The position numbers and the translations under genes are program-made. DNA of 64,000 nt from Clostridiales bacterium UBA3758. Its GTDB lineage: Bacteria > Bacillota > Clostridia > Oscillospirales > Oscillospiraceae. Within the stretch, counting starts at the first letter, position 1. Each line of letters opens with the position of its first letter. The stretch covers positions 62,001-126,000 of the forward strand of contig DFGE01000015.1 in assembly GCA_002371675.1 (NCBI GenBank), given 5' to 3'. The notes under the pieces are model-generated. The model had not been told where the DNA came from and made no database searches. It saw only the letters and a list, made by a program, of their open reading frames with translations. This document shows, piece after piece, positions 16,582 to 28,802 of the stretch.

Positions 16582-17724
16582 ATGAACAAAAAACAGAGCA
16601 TCTTTGCGGCTTCCTACCTCGGAGTTGCTTCCGTCTGGCTCGGCGGTCACTTCGGCCCCGGCTTTGCCACCGGCGTTTTCTCCGCCCAGTATTATGAGAA
16701 GTACGGCGTGATCGGCCTGCTGATGCCGCTGCTGGCCATGCTCCTTACCGGCGGCGTCATGTTCTACATGGTGGAGTTTGCCCGCAGCAAGGGCACCACC
16801 AACTACCGCTCCTTTGTCCAGGCCGCCTTCGGCGAGGATACCTTCGGCAAGATCATGGTCGTTTTCTATGACATCCTCTTTGTCGGCACGGTCATCGGCG
16901 CCGGCGGACTTGCCATCCGCGGCGAGGCCACCATCCTGGGCAACATGTTCCATATGAGCTTCTGGGCCTCCGCAATCCCGACCATCATTGTCGCGGCACT
17001 GCTCTGTCTCTACGGCTCCAAGCTGGTGGCCCGCTCCTCCAAGTACATGATGTACGCTATCGTGGTCATCGTGCTGCTCATCTTCATCCTCAGCTCCGCC
17101 TCCGGCAAGCCCGACTATGCCGCCGCCTTCAAGGCGCCTCCCATTGAGCAGAACAACACCCTGCTCAACGCCATCTGGAAGGCCATCCTCTACGGCTGCT
17201 TCCAGTCCACCATCGCCTTTAACGTCATGTCCGTCTCCGACCTGCTGGAGAGCCGTGCCGAGACCAGGAAGGCTGTCGTCACCGGCTACATCGTCACCGT
17301 CATCCTGATGATCGCCATTGCTGTCACCCTCTTCGGCTACATCCCCGTGAACCCCGACATCATCAACCTGGGCAAGAACTCCAACCCCATCATGGCTGTG
17401 ATCATGGGTCTGGGCATGCCCTGGCTGGTCTGGGTCTTTGCGATCCTCATGACCCTCGCCGTGCTGACCAGCGCCGCCGGCATCGCAAACGCGGGCTGCG
17501 TCCGCTTCAGCAAGCTCTTCTCCTTCATTAAGAACATCCAGCTGCGCCGCGCCGTTATCACCGCGATCCTGCTGGGCATCGCTGCTTTCGGCGCCTCTTT
17601 GGGCATGGGCGTTCTGACACAGAAGGTCACCGGCTATATCGGCTATGCCGGCATCCTCGGCCTGGTGATCCCGGCCTTCACCATCGTCCGCGCCAAGCTC
17701 AAAAAGGATTCCGACGCCAAGTAA
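16582..17724 (+). CDS. YkvI-family membrane transporter
   Basis: 380 residues, about ten membrane helices, very good ribosome site (AAAAAGGAGG). The N-terminus (SIFAASYLGVASVWLGGHFGPGFATG) and the internal LFVGTVIGAGGLAIRGEAT segment match YkvI-type proteins, which have an amino-acid-transporter (LeuT/APC) fold but few characterised members. It is followed by a strong terminator and then the hut operon, so uptake of histidine or a related imidazole is a reasonable guess from context only. It shares a transcript with the Dabb gene. Confidence 0.82.
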   Translation: MNKKQSIFAASYLGVASVWLGGHFGPGFATGVFSAQYYEKYGVIGLLMPLLAMLLTGGVMFYMVEFARSKGTTNYRSFVQAAFGEDTFGKIMVVFYDILFVGTVIGAGGLAIRGEATILGNMFHMSFWASAIPTIIVAALLCLYGSKLVARSSKYMMYAIVVIVLLIFILSSASGKPDYAAAFKAPPIEQNNTLLNAIWKAILYGCFQSTIAFNVMSVSDLLESRAETRKAVVTGYIVTVILMIAIAVTLFGYIPVNPDIINLGKNSNPIMAVIMGLGMPWLVWVFAILMTLAVLTSAAGIANAGCVRFSKLFSFIKNIQLRRAVITAILLGIAAFGASLGMGVLTQKVTGYIGYAGILGLVIPAFTIVRAKLKKDSDAK

Positions 17725-17751
17725 ACGGACTGATCCGCAAATCCATCCAGC

Positions 17752-17785
17752 AAAAAAAGGAACCGGTTTTCCGGTTCCTTTTTTG
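17752..17785. terminator. Bidirectional terminator after the YkvI-type gene
   Basis: AAAAAAAGGAACCGG, short loop, CCGGTTCCTTTTTT: a textbook intrinsic terminator separating the transporter unit from the hut operon. Confidence 0.93.
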
Positions 17786-17832
17786 CGCATATGCGGGATC
17801 AAGCGCACTTTCCGTACCCCGCCCTGCTTCGG

Positions 17833-17861
17833 TTGACAAGGGCGTGATATTGTGATTTAAT
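17833..17861 (+). promoter_or_regulatory. Promoter of the hutU operon
   Basis: Consensus TTGACA, 17-bp spacer, TTTAAT with an extended TG element. The ~133-nt leader contains an inverted ATTGTC (17909-17914) ... GACAAT (17934-17939), which could be an operator. Confidence 0.75.
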
Positions 17862-18000
17862 ACTTTTGTTAAAGAATGGGAAGTATTTTCACCAAAAAAT
17901 GCGCCGCGATTGTCTAAAATGCACAGTTTTTGCGACAATATTTCTCTGTTTTGCCCTTTTTGCAATCTGCGTGATCATATTATTATCAGGAGGCCGCAAC

Positions 18001-20028
<2,028 letters not shown>

Positions 20029-20047
20029 AGAATACAGGAGAACGGAC

Positions 20048-20941
20048 ATGTTCAACACCATCATGGAATGCGTGCCCAACTTCAGCGAGGGCCGGGATCT
20101 CGACAAGGTTGAAAAGATCGTCCAGGCCTTCCGCGGCAAGGAGGGCGTGAAGCTCCTCGACTACTCCAGCGACAAGGATCATAACCGCACCGTCGTCACC
20201 GTGATCGGCGAGATCGAGCCGCTGGGAGACGCGGTCGTTGAGGCCATCGGCCTTGCCGCCGAGCTTATCGACATGCGCGTCCACAAGGGCGAGCACCCGC
20301 GCATGGGCGCGGCCGACGTGGTGCCCTTCATCCCGGTCAGAAACTGCACGATCGAGCAGGCGGACGCACTGGCAAAGCGCGTCGGCGCGGAGGTCGCCGA
20401 GAAGTTCGGCGTCCCCAGCTTCCTCTATGAAAAATCCGCATCCGCGCCCCACCGCGAGAACCTGGCCGCCATCCGCAAGGGCCAGTTCGAGGGCATGGCG
20501 GAGAAAATGCAGCTGCCCGAGTGGAAGCCTGACTTCGGTCCCGACCACCCGCACCCGACCGCCGGCGTCTTTGCCGTCGGCGCGCGTATGCCGCTCGTCG
20601 CCTTCAACGTCAACCTCGACACGCCGAATCTCCAGATCGCCAAGGACATCGCCAAACGCGTGCGTCTGAGCAGCGGCGGCTACGCCTGCATCAAGGCGCT
20701 CGGCGTGATGCTCGAGGAGCGCAACATCGCCCAGGTCTCCATGAATCTCACCGACTACACCCGCACCGCCGTCTACCGCGCCTTCGAGGCCGTGAAGATG
20801 GAGGCGCGGCGCTATGGCGTGAACGTCGTCGGCTCGGAGGTCATCGGCATGGTGCCCATGGCCGCGCTGATCGACTGTGCGGAGTATTACCTGCAGATCG
20901 AGAATTTCTCGATCGGGCAGGTGCTGGAAAACAATTTCTGA
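20048..20941 (+). CDS. ftcD: Glutamate formimidoyltransferase
   Basis: 297 residues from ATG 20048 (CAGGAGAA upstream). It moves the formimino group from N-formiminoglutamate to tetrahydrofolate, releasing glutamate. The start MECVPNFSEGRD and the DYSSDKDHNRTVVT, HKGEHPRMGAADVVPFIP and ARMPLVAFNVNLDT blocks are family hallmarks. Only the transferase domains are present; the cyclodeaminase activity, fused in animals, is a separate gene directly downstream. The gap to hutU is 19 nt. Confidence 0.97.
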   Translation: MFNTIMECVPNFSEGRDLDKVEKIVQAFRGKEGVKLLDYSSDKDHNRTVVTVIGEIEPLGDAVVEAIGLAAELIDMRVHKGEHPRMGAADVVPFIPVRNCTIEQADALAKRVGAEVAEKFGVPSFLYEKSASAPHRENLAAIRKGQFEGMAEKMQLPEWKPDFGPDHPHPTAGVFAVGARMPLVAFNVNLDTPNLQIAKDIAKRVRLSSGGYACIKALGVMLEERNIAQVSMNLTDYTRTAVYRAFEAVKMEARRYGVNVVGSEVIGMVPMAALIDCAEYYLQIENFSIGQVLENNF

Positions 20942-20951
20942 GGTGAAGAGC

Positions 20952-21581
20952 GTGAAAATGTGTGATCTTCCGGTCTCGGAGCTGCTGTCGCTCACCGCGT
21001 CCGACGCGCCCGCGCCGGGCGGCGGCTCCATCTCCGCCCTCGCCGGGGCGCTCGGCGCCGCCCTTGCCTCGATGGTGGGGAGCCTCAGCCTGGGCAAAAA
21101 GGGCTATGAGGACGTGCAGGAGGAGATGACGGCGCTTGCCGCTGAGGGCAGGACGCTCATGGGCGAGCTGCTCGCCGCCATGGACGCCGACACCGAGGCC
21201 TTCAACGGCTATATGGCCGCCCTCGCTCTGCCCAAGGGCACGGAGGAGGAGAAGGCCGCGCGCCGCGCGGCCATGCAGAAAGGTCTCAAGGAGGCTGCCC
21301 TGGTCCCGCTCTCCACCGCGCGTCTCGCCGCCCGGGTCTTTCCGATCGCGGAGGCCGCCGTGCGGCACGGCAACAAAAACGCCGTGACGGACGGCATGGT
21401 GGCCGCGCTGATGGCGCGCGCGGCGGTGCTGGGCTCGCTGCTCAACGTGCGCATCAACCTTGCCTCCATCCGGGACGAGGCCTTTGTGGCCGAGCAGAAG
21501 GCCGCCTGCGCCGCGCTGCAGGAGCTCGCACTCGCCGAGGAGGCGAAGATCCTCGCGCTCGTGCCCCAACTGCAGGAGTAA
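20952..21581 (+). CDS. fchA: Formimidotetrahydrofolate cyclodeaminase
   Basis: 209 residues from GTG 20952, preceded by AGGTGAAG; an ATG two codons later is an alternative. It converts 5-formimino-THF to 5,10-methenyl-THF and ammonia. The glycine-rich motif DAPAPGGGSISALAGALGAAL near the N-terminus and the all-helical composition are typical, as is the late HGNKNAVTDGMVAALMARAAV segment. It lies 10 nt after ftcD and 3 nt before hutI. Confidence 0.95.
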   Translation: MKMCDLPVSELLSLTASDAPAPGGGSISALAGALGAALASMVGSLSLGKKGYEDVQEEMTALAAEGRTLMGELLAAMDADTEAFNGYMAALALPKGTEEEKAARRAAMQKGLKEAALVPLSTARLAARVFPIAEAAVRHGNKNAVTDGMVAALMARAAVLGSLLNVRINLASIRDEAFVAEQKAACAALQELALAEEAKILALVPQLQE

Positions 21582-21584
21582 GAG

Positions 21585-22814
21585 ATGAAAACTGTGCTGG
21601 AAAACATCGGCCTGCTTGCCACACCGGAGGGCAGCGCTGCCCGCCGCGGGCATGAGCAGGGCGAGATCAGCTTTCTGAAAAACGCCTGGGTCGCCTGGGA
21701 GGATAGCGTCATCACTGCCGTTGGGAGCGGGGCTGTGCCGGCGGCCGACCGACGCATCGACGCGCACGGCCGGCTCGTGACTCCCGGCCTCATCGACCCG
21801 CACACCCACCTGGTGTTCGGCGGCTGGCGGCAGCATGAGCTGGGCATGAAGCTGCACGGCGTGAGTTATCTGGAAATCCTCGCTGCCGGAGGCGGCATCC
21901 TCTCCACGGTGGAGCGCACGCGCGCCGCCGCGAAAGAGGAGCTGATCGAAAAGGCCGAAAAGGAGCTGCACAAGATGCTGTGCCGCGGCGTCACGACCTG
22001 TGAGTGCAAGTCCGGCTACGGACTCTCGCTCGCTGGGGAACTCAAGATGCTCGAGGCTGTGCAGGAGCTCAAGGCACGCCAGCCGGTGGAGCTCGTGTCC
22101 ACCTTCATGGCGGCGCACGCCCTGCCGAAGGAGTATGCCAACGACCGGGAGGGCTATCTCTCGCTCATCATCGAGGAGATGCTCCCGCAGGCGGCGGGGC
22201 GCGGCCTCGCGGAGTTTTGCGATGTGTTTTGCGAGACAGGGGTCTTCACGCCGGAGGAATGCCGCCGTGTGCTCCTCACCGGGCAGAAACTCGGCCTCAG
22301 GAGCAAGTGCCACAGCGACGAGATCGACCCCATCGGCGGCACGGAGATGGCCGGGGAGATCGGCGCGGTCTCCTGCGAGCATCTGATCCGCTGTAAGCAG
22401 AGCGGCATTGAGGCCATGGCAAAGGGCGGTACTGTCGCCTGCTGCCTGCCCGCGACCTCCTTCTATCTCGGCTCTTCCTTCGCCCCCGCCCGGCAGATGA
22501 TCGAGGCGGGCGTTCCCGTCGCCTTCGGGAGCGATTTCAACCCCGGCTCCTGCCCCTGCAGCAATCTGCCGCTCGCCATGAACATCGGCTGCTACCGCTA
22601 CCGCATGACGCCGGAGGAATGCCTCACGGCCGTGACGCTCAATGCCGCCGCCGCTCTCTGCCGCGCGGACAGCCTGGGCTCCGTCGAGCCGGGCAAGCAG
22701 GCGGATCTGCTCGTCTGGGACGCGGAGGATCTGAACTATATTTTCTATCGCTTCGGCGACGATCTCGTGGAGACCGTCATCAAGCGCGGTGAGATCGCCG
22801 CGCAGAACAGCTAA
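21585..22814 (+). CDS. hutI: Imidazolonepropionase
   Basis: 409 residues. This metal-dependent amidohydrolase opens imidazolone-5-propionate to N-formiminoglutamate. Metal and substrate motifs are LIDPHTHLVFGG, the TFMAAHALPKEY histidine, SKCHSDEIDPIGG and FGSDFNPGSCPC, all in usual order and spacing. Its position after fchA completes the route from urocanate to formimino-THF inside one operon. Confidence 0.97.
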   Translation: MKTVLENIGLLATPEGSAARRGHEQGEISFLKNAWVAWEDSVITAVGSGAVPAADRRIDAHGRLVTPGLIDPHTHLVFGGWRQHELGMKLHGVSYLEILAAGGGILSTVERTRAAAKEELIEKAEKELHKMLCRGVTTCECKSGYGLSLAGELKMLEAVQELKARQPVELVSTFMAAHALPKEYANDREGYLSLIIEEMLPQAAGRGLAEFCDVFCETGVFTPEECRRVLLTGQKLGLRSKCHSDEIDPIGGTEMAGEIGAVSCEHLIRCKQSGIEAMAKGGTVACCLPATSFYLGSSFAPARQMIEAGVPVAFGSDFNPGSCPCSNLPLAMNIGCYRYRMTPEECLTAVTLNAAAALCRADSLGSVEPGKQADLLVWDAEDLNYIFYRFGDDLVETVIKRGEIAAQNS

Positions 22815-22830
22815 AAGGAGCTGATCCGCC

Positions 22831-24504
<1,674 letters not shown>

Positions 24505-24520
24505 GCGCTTTCAAGCGATA

Positions 24521-24562
24521 ACAGCAAAACGCCTCCGGATCATCCCGGAGGCGTTTTGCTGT
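24521..24562 (+). terminator. Terminator of the hut operon
   Basis: 18-bp perfect stem ACAGCAAAACGCCTCCGG with its complement and a 6-nt loop; the right arm includes GCGTTTTGC. Confidence 0.85.
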
Positions 24563-24563
24563 C

Positions 24564-24690
24564 ATACTAATACCGAATCGAAATCTTTTAAAGCTTCTTA
24601 TCGGGTATTACTATGAAAGCTGGCGCTTCCATAGTAAACAATTGATTCAAACGCGCCATTCTCGCCCCTGACGGGGCAACCGAATGGCAT
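24564..24690. repeat. Degenerate palindromic repeat, related to the 34598 element
   Basis: ATACTAATACC at 24564 and AAAGCTTCTTATCGGGTATTACTAT ending near 24613 match both ends of the 34598-34763 repeat, but most of its interior is missing. It continues with a hairpin ACTATGAAAGC/GCTTCCATAGT and then AGTAAACA, as the 34.7-kb region also does, and a second hairpin GCCATTC-GCCCC/GGGGC-GAATGGC. Confidence 0.55.
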
Positions 24691-24696
24691 GCGGAA

Positions 24697-24757
24697 AAAT
24701 CCCCATGCGCATGAGGCTTTCATGCGTCGTGGTGCGCCGCGAGGCGCATGGGGATTT
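24697..24757 (-). terminator. Terminator of the hutH-kinase-araD operon
   Basis: Inverted repeat AAATCCCCATGCGC (24697-24710) and its complement at 24744-24757 with a 33-nt structured loop, just downstream of the araD stop; read on the minus strand it ends in ATTTTTCCGC. Confidence 0.65.
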
Positions 24758-24761
24758 AATA

Positions 24762-25457
24762 TCAGTTCTGGCCGTAATAGGCGTTTTTGCCGTGCTTGCG
24801 GAGATAGTGCTTGTCCAGCAACTCCTGCTGCATGGGAGGAAGCGCGGGGTTGAGAATCCTCGCGTGCAGCGCCATGAAGGCCACCTCCTCGAGCACCACG
24901 GCGTTGTGGACGGCGTTCATCGCGTCCTTGCCCCAGGCGAAGGGGCCGTGGCTCATGACCAGCACCGCCGGGACCTGCTCGGGGTCGATGCCTCGCTCGC
25001 GGAAGGTCTCGATGATGACCGTGCCGGTCTCCCTTTCGTATTCTCCGGCGATCTCTTCCGGCGTCATGTGCCGCGTGCAGGGGATCTCGCCATAGAAATA
25101 GTCGCCCTGGGTGGTGCCGTAGGCGGGGATGCCGCAGCCGGCCTGGGCAAAGGAGGTCGCCCAGCGGGAATGCGTGTGCACGACGCCTCCGAGCCCGGGG
25201 AAAGCCTTGTAGAGCTCCACGTGGGTGGGCGTATCGGAGGAGGGCTTGTAGTGCCCCTCTACGACCTTGCCCTCAAGATCGACCACCACCATGTCCTCCG
25301 GCTGCATCCCGTCGTACTCCACACCCGAGGGCTTGATGACGACGAGGCCGCTCGCACGGTCGATCGCGGAGACGTTGCCCCAGGTGAAAGTGACGAGGCC
25401 GTGCTTCGGCAGCAGCAGATTGGCTTCACAGACCTGTTTTTTCAGTTGCTCCAGCAT
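24762..25457 (-). CDS. araD: L-ribulose-5-phosphate 4-epimerase (AraD/FucA class II aldolase family)
   Basis: 231 residues, GGGAGG ribosome site inside the end of the upstream kinase gene. Zinc-dependent interconversion of L-ribulose-5-phosphate and D-xylulose-5-phosphate. Typical segments are [26 protein letters not shown], the metal histidines in [14 protein letters not shown] and [15 protein letters not shown] [10 protein letters not shown], and the late [10 protein letters not shown] histidine. It forms an operon with the FGGY kinase but no araA isomerase is in view, so the incoming sugar might already be L-ribulose or another pentulose. Confidence 0.94.
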   Translation of the reverse strand: MLEQLKKQVCEANLLLPKHGLVTFTWGNVSAIDRASGLVVIKPSGVEYDGMQPEDMVVVDLEGKVVEGHYKPSSDTPTHVELYKAFPGLGGVVHTHSRWATSFAQAGCGIPAYGTTQGDYFYGEIPCTRHMTPEEIAGEYERETGTVIIETFRERGIDPEQVPAVLVMSHGPFAWGKDAMNAVHNAVVLEEVAFMALHARILNPALPPMQQELLDKHYLRKHGKNAYYGQN

Positions 25458-25459
25458 GT

Positions 25460-26971
25460 TCAGACCTCCCTGACGGCTTCGCGCTCGACGGCGAGGCCTT
25501 TTTGATAGGCTTCGAGATAGGAAGCAAAGCCTGCGGCGTCTTCCCTGTCGGGCTCAACTGTGACGGCCTTGGCTCCGGCGAAGACCTCCCTCTCCAGGAA
25601 GTCCTCCAGCGTGCCCGCGCCGTGCAGCAGGAAGGCTGCGAGCAGCGCCATACCGTAGGGGCCGCCCTCGCCGGCCGTCTCCATGCAGGTGACGGGGGCG
25701 CGGCAGGCGGCGGCCAGGTACCGCTGTCCCACGACCGGGGTCTTGAAGAGGCCGCCGTGGCCCATCAGGCGGTCGATCCGCACGTCCTCGCGCGCGAGGA
25801 TGTCCATGCCGATCTTCAGCGTCGCCATCGTGGCGTAGAGCTGGGAGCGGAGGAAGTTGGCGAGCGTGAAGCGGCTGTCCGGGCGGCGCAGCACGAGGGG
25901 ACGGCCCTCGTCGAGATGCGTTACTCCCTCGCCCGTGAGATAGTTGTAGGTGAGCACGCCGCCGCAGTCCGCCTCGCCCTCGAGGGATTTCTGGTAGAGC
26001 TTCGTGAAGAGCGTGCCGGTGTCGGGGCTCGCGCCGAAGAGCTCTGCGGTCTCGCGCAGGATGCCGAACCAGGCGTTGGAGTCGTTGGTGCAGTTGTTGC
26101 AGTGCACCATGGCTACCGGCTTGCCCGTCGGCGTAGTGACAAGGTCGATCTCCGGATAGACCTTCGCAAGCGGCTTTTCCAGCACGACCATGGAGAAGAT
26201 CGAGGTGCCGGCGGAGACATTGCCCGTGCGCGCGGCGACGGCGTTGGTGGCCGTCATGCCGGTGCCCGCGTCACCCTCGGGCGGCGCGAAGGGGATCCCC
26301 GGGGGAAGCAGCCCGTCGAGCAGCGCAGCGCCCGCTTCGCTGAGCGTGCCTGCAGCGGCGCCTGCGGGCAGGACGGCGGGGAGATATTCCTTCAGCGGCT
26401 TCGGCAGCACGCCGAGCGCATCGAACTTCGCGAGCATCGCGGCGTCATAATCCAGCGTTTCGCTGTCGATGGGAAACATACCCGAGGCGTCGCCCACACC
26501 GAGGACGTTTTCACCCGTGAGCGCGTGGTGCACGTAGCCGGCGAGGGTCGTGATATGCGCAATGCGGGGCAGATGCTCCTCGCCGTTCAGGACCGCCTGA
26601 TAGAGATGCGCAATGCTCCAGCGCTGCGGGATGTTGAAGCCGAAGAGCGCCGTGAGCTCCTCGGCGGCCTGGCCGGTGATGGTGTTCTGCCACGTACGAA
26701 AGGGCGTCAGCAGTTCCCAGTTCTCGTCGAAGGCAAGATAGCCGTGCATCATGGCCGAGACGCCTGCGGCCGCGATCCCGCCGCGGTCCTCCACGGTCTT
26801 AAGCGCTTCCTTGAGTCCTGCCCAGACCTCCGCAAGGTCGTAGGTCCAGACGCCGTCGAGATAGTCGCTCTTCCAGGTGTAGTCCCCGGAGGAGACGGGG
26901 GCAAACTGCCCGTTGATGGTCACAGCCTTGATGCGGGTCGAGCCGAATTCGATGCCGAGACAGGTTTTCAT
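25460..26971 (-). CDS. FGGY-family pentulose kinase (ribulokinase/xylulokinase type)
   Basis: 503 residues, AAAGGAGG ribosome site. It phosphorylates a keto-pentose with ATP. The N-terminal domain begins [15 protein letters not shown], and the centre has [12 protein letters not shown] and [26 protein letters not shown], the ATP/sugar-binding part; the C-terminal FGGY-like ATP-binding region includes [15 protein letters not shown]. The product is probably handed to the AraD-like epimerase encoded 2 nt downstream. Sequence alone does not separate L-ribulokinase from xylulokinase. It starts only 35 nt after hutH, on the same strand, with no terminator between. Confidence 0.9.
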   Translation of the reverse strand: MKTCLGIEFGSTRIKAVTINGQFAPVSSGDYTWKSDYLDGVWTYDLAEVWAGLKEALKTVEDRGGIAAAGVSAMMHGYLAFDENWELLTPFRTWQNTITGQAAEELTALFGFNIPQRWSIAHLYQAVLNGEEHLPRIAHITTLAGYVHHALTGENVLGVGDASGMFPIDSETLDYDAAMLAKFDALGVLPKPLKEYLPAVLPAGAAAGTLSEAGAALLDGLLPPGIPFAPPEGDAGTGMTATNAVAARTGNVSAGTSIFSMVVLEKPLAKVYPEIDLVTTPTGKPVAMVHCNNCTNDSNAWFGILRETAELFGASPDTGTLFTKLYQKSLEGEADCGGVLTYNYLTGEGVTHLDEGRPLVLRRPDSRFTLANFLRSQLYATMATLKIGMDILAREDVRIDRLMGHGGLFKTPVVGQRYLAAACRAPVTCMETAGEGGPYGMALLAAFLLHGAGTLEDFLEREVFAGAKAVTVEPDREDAAGFASYLEAYQKGLAVEREAVREV

Positions 26972-27006
26972 GCGCGTCCTCCTTTGTTGAATTGTTCGGT
27001 TGCGGT

Positions 27007-28557
27007 TTATTGCAGCTCCGGGATCGTCTTCCGGGCGATCTGTTCGAGTTTTCCGCTGCGGATGAGCGCGTTCATTGCCGCAACGTCGCAGCGAAGCTCA
27101 TGGTCGTCCTCGCAGAAGGGGACGCATTCGCGCACCGCGGCATAGAGCTTCTCGTGGACAGGGGAGAGCGCGGAGGCAATCCCTCTGAGGTCGATGCCCT
27201 GTACGGCGGCCATGAGCTCAAAGGCCAGCACGGAATAGAGATTGTTCACGATCACGCGAGCCTTGCGTGCGGCGGTCGTACCCATGCTGACGTGATCCTC
27301 CTGGTTGGCCGAGGAGGGGATGGAGTCCACCGAGGCGGGATGGGCATGCACCTTGTTCTCCGAGACGATGGAGGCCGCCGAGTACTGGCAGATCATATAG
27401 CCGGAGTTGAGGCCGCCGTTGGGCGTGAGGAAGGCGGGCAGACCGTTGGAGAGCCCGGGATTCACCATGCGCTCGAGCCGCCGCTCCGAGATGGAGCAGA
27501 GCTCCGCGACGGCGATGCCCAGATAGTCCATCGCCAGTGCCACGGGCTCGCCGTGGAAGTTGCCGCCGGAGATGACGCTCTCGTCCTCGGGGAAAAGGAT
27601 GGGGTTATCGGTGACGGAGTTGATCTCCGTTTCCAGCACGGTTTTCACATAGCCAAGCGTGTCGCGCACGGCGCCGTGCACCTGCGGGATGCAGCGGATG
27701 GCGTAGGCGTCCTGCACACGCAGATCCTTCGAGGCCTCGGCCGTGGGGCTGCCGGCGAGCAGGAGGCGGATGTTCCCGGCGACAAGCGTTTGCCCGCCGT
27801 GCGGACGCAGCGCGTGGATGCGGAGGTCAAAGGCGGAGGTCAGGGCGGTGAGCGCCTCCATGCTCATGGAGGCGGCCAGATCCGCCAGCAGCGCGCCGCG
27901 GTTCGCGTCATACCAGGCGAGCACGCCGAGCGCGGTCATGCATTGGGTGCCGTTGATGAGCGCGAGCCCCTCCTTGGCGAGCAGGCGATAGGTCGGGATG
28001 CCGGCCCTGGCCATGGCCTCGCCGCCGGGCATGCGCTCGCCCTGATACCAGGCCTCGCCCCGGCCGATCAGCACCAGCGCCATGTGCGCCAGCGGCGCGA
28101 GATCGCCGGAGGCTCCGAGGGAGCCCTGCTGGGGAACAACGGGGGTGACGCCCTTGTTGAGCATCGAGATGAGCGCCTCGATCAGCTCGCGGCGGATGCC
28201 GGAGTTGCCGAGCACAAGGGCGTTTGCGCGCAGGAGCATCATCGCGCGGACGACTTCTTCCGCGAGCGGCTCTCCCACGGCCACGCAGTGGCTGAGAATG
28301 AGATTTTCCTGAAGCTGGCCGCTCTGCTCGCGGCCCACATTTACCTTTGAGAATTCGCCGAAACCTGTGGAAATGCCATATACCCGGCGTTCCTCTTCCA
28401 GAATGCGCTCGACCAGACTCCGCGCGCGGTCGATATCCGCATAGCGGGCAGGGGAGAGCGAGACCGGAGCATGAAACCTGGCAGCCGCAACCACCTCTTC
28501 GATGGTCAGGCTTTTGCCGTCCAGAACTACCGGAGCAGTATGAAACGCTTCCTCCAT
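27007..28557 (-). CDS. hutH: Histidine ammonia-lyase
   Basis: 516 residues from ATG 28557, AGGAGG ribosome site. It eliminates ammonia from histidine to make urocanate. The self-formed MIO electrophile comes from Ala-Ser-Gly 149-151 in [29 protein letters not shown] carries the catalytic tyrosine-containing loop region, and [25 protein letters not shown] and [11 protein letters not shown] are further hallmarks. It is placed away from the other hut genes, convergent with them, and heads an apparent operon with a pentulose kinase and AraD. Confidence 0.97.
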   Translation of the reverse strand: MEEAFHTAPVVLDGKSLTIEEVVAAARFHAPVSLSPARYADIDRARSLVERILEEERRVYGISTGFGEFSKVNVGREQSGQLQENLILSHCVAVGEPLAEEVVRAMMLLRANALVLGNSGIRRELIEALISMLNKGVTPVVPQQGSLGASGDLAPLAHMALVLIGRGEAWYQGERMPGGEAMARAGIPTYRLLAKEGLALINGTQCMTALGVLAWYDANRGALLADLAASMSMEALTALTSAFDLRIHALRPHGGQTLVAGNIRLLLAGSPTAEASKDLRVQDAYAIRCIPQVHGAVRDTLGYVKTVLETEINSVTDNPILFPEDESVISGGNFHGEPVALAMDYLGIAVAELCSISERRLERMVNPGLSNGLPAFLTPNGGLNSGYMICQYSAASIVSENKVHAHPASVDSIPSSANQEDHVSMGTTAARKARVIVNNLYSVLAFELMAAVQGIDLRGIASALSPVHEKLYAAVRECVPFCEDDHELRCDVAAMNALIRSGKLEQIARKTIPELQ

Positions 28558-28642
28558 GAATTGCGGTCCTCCTGTATGATTATTTGCTGCCGTCTGTACT
28601 GGGCCAGCGCGGCATGGCCTGCGCAAGCCCGTTGTGTTCTTC

Positions 28643-28671
28643 ACTATATCACAGGCTTAGGAATTGTTCAA
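28643..28671 (-). promoter_or_regulatory. Promoter of hutH
   Basis: Minus strand TTGAAC, 17-bp spacer, TATAGT with an extended TGA element; leader of about 80 nt. Confidence 0.7.
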
Positions 28672-28716
28672 CCAAATGTGCCCGATTTCCCGCCGTGCGT
28701 ATTTGGAAATACCCTC

Positions 28717-28745
28717 TGGCTATTTTCCCTACCTTGTGCTACAAT
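28717..28745 (+). promoter_or_regulatory. Promoter candidate for tex
   Basis: Extended -10 TGCTACAAT with a weak TGGCTA 17 bp upstream. The leader holds a hairpin GGGTCTGC/GCAGACCC at 28750-28772. Confidence 0.5.
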
Positions 28746-28802
28746 GTCCGGGTCTGCAGAAAAGGCAGACCCGCATATCAACGAAGAAAGGCCAAGGAAC
28801 AC

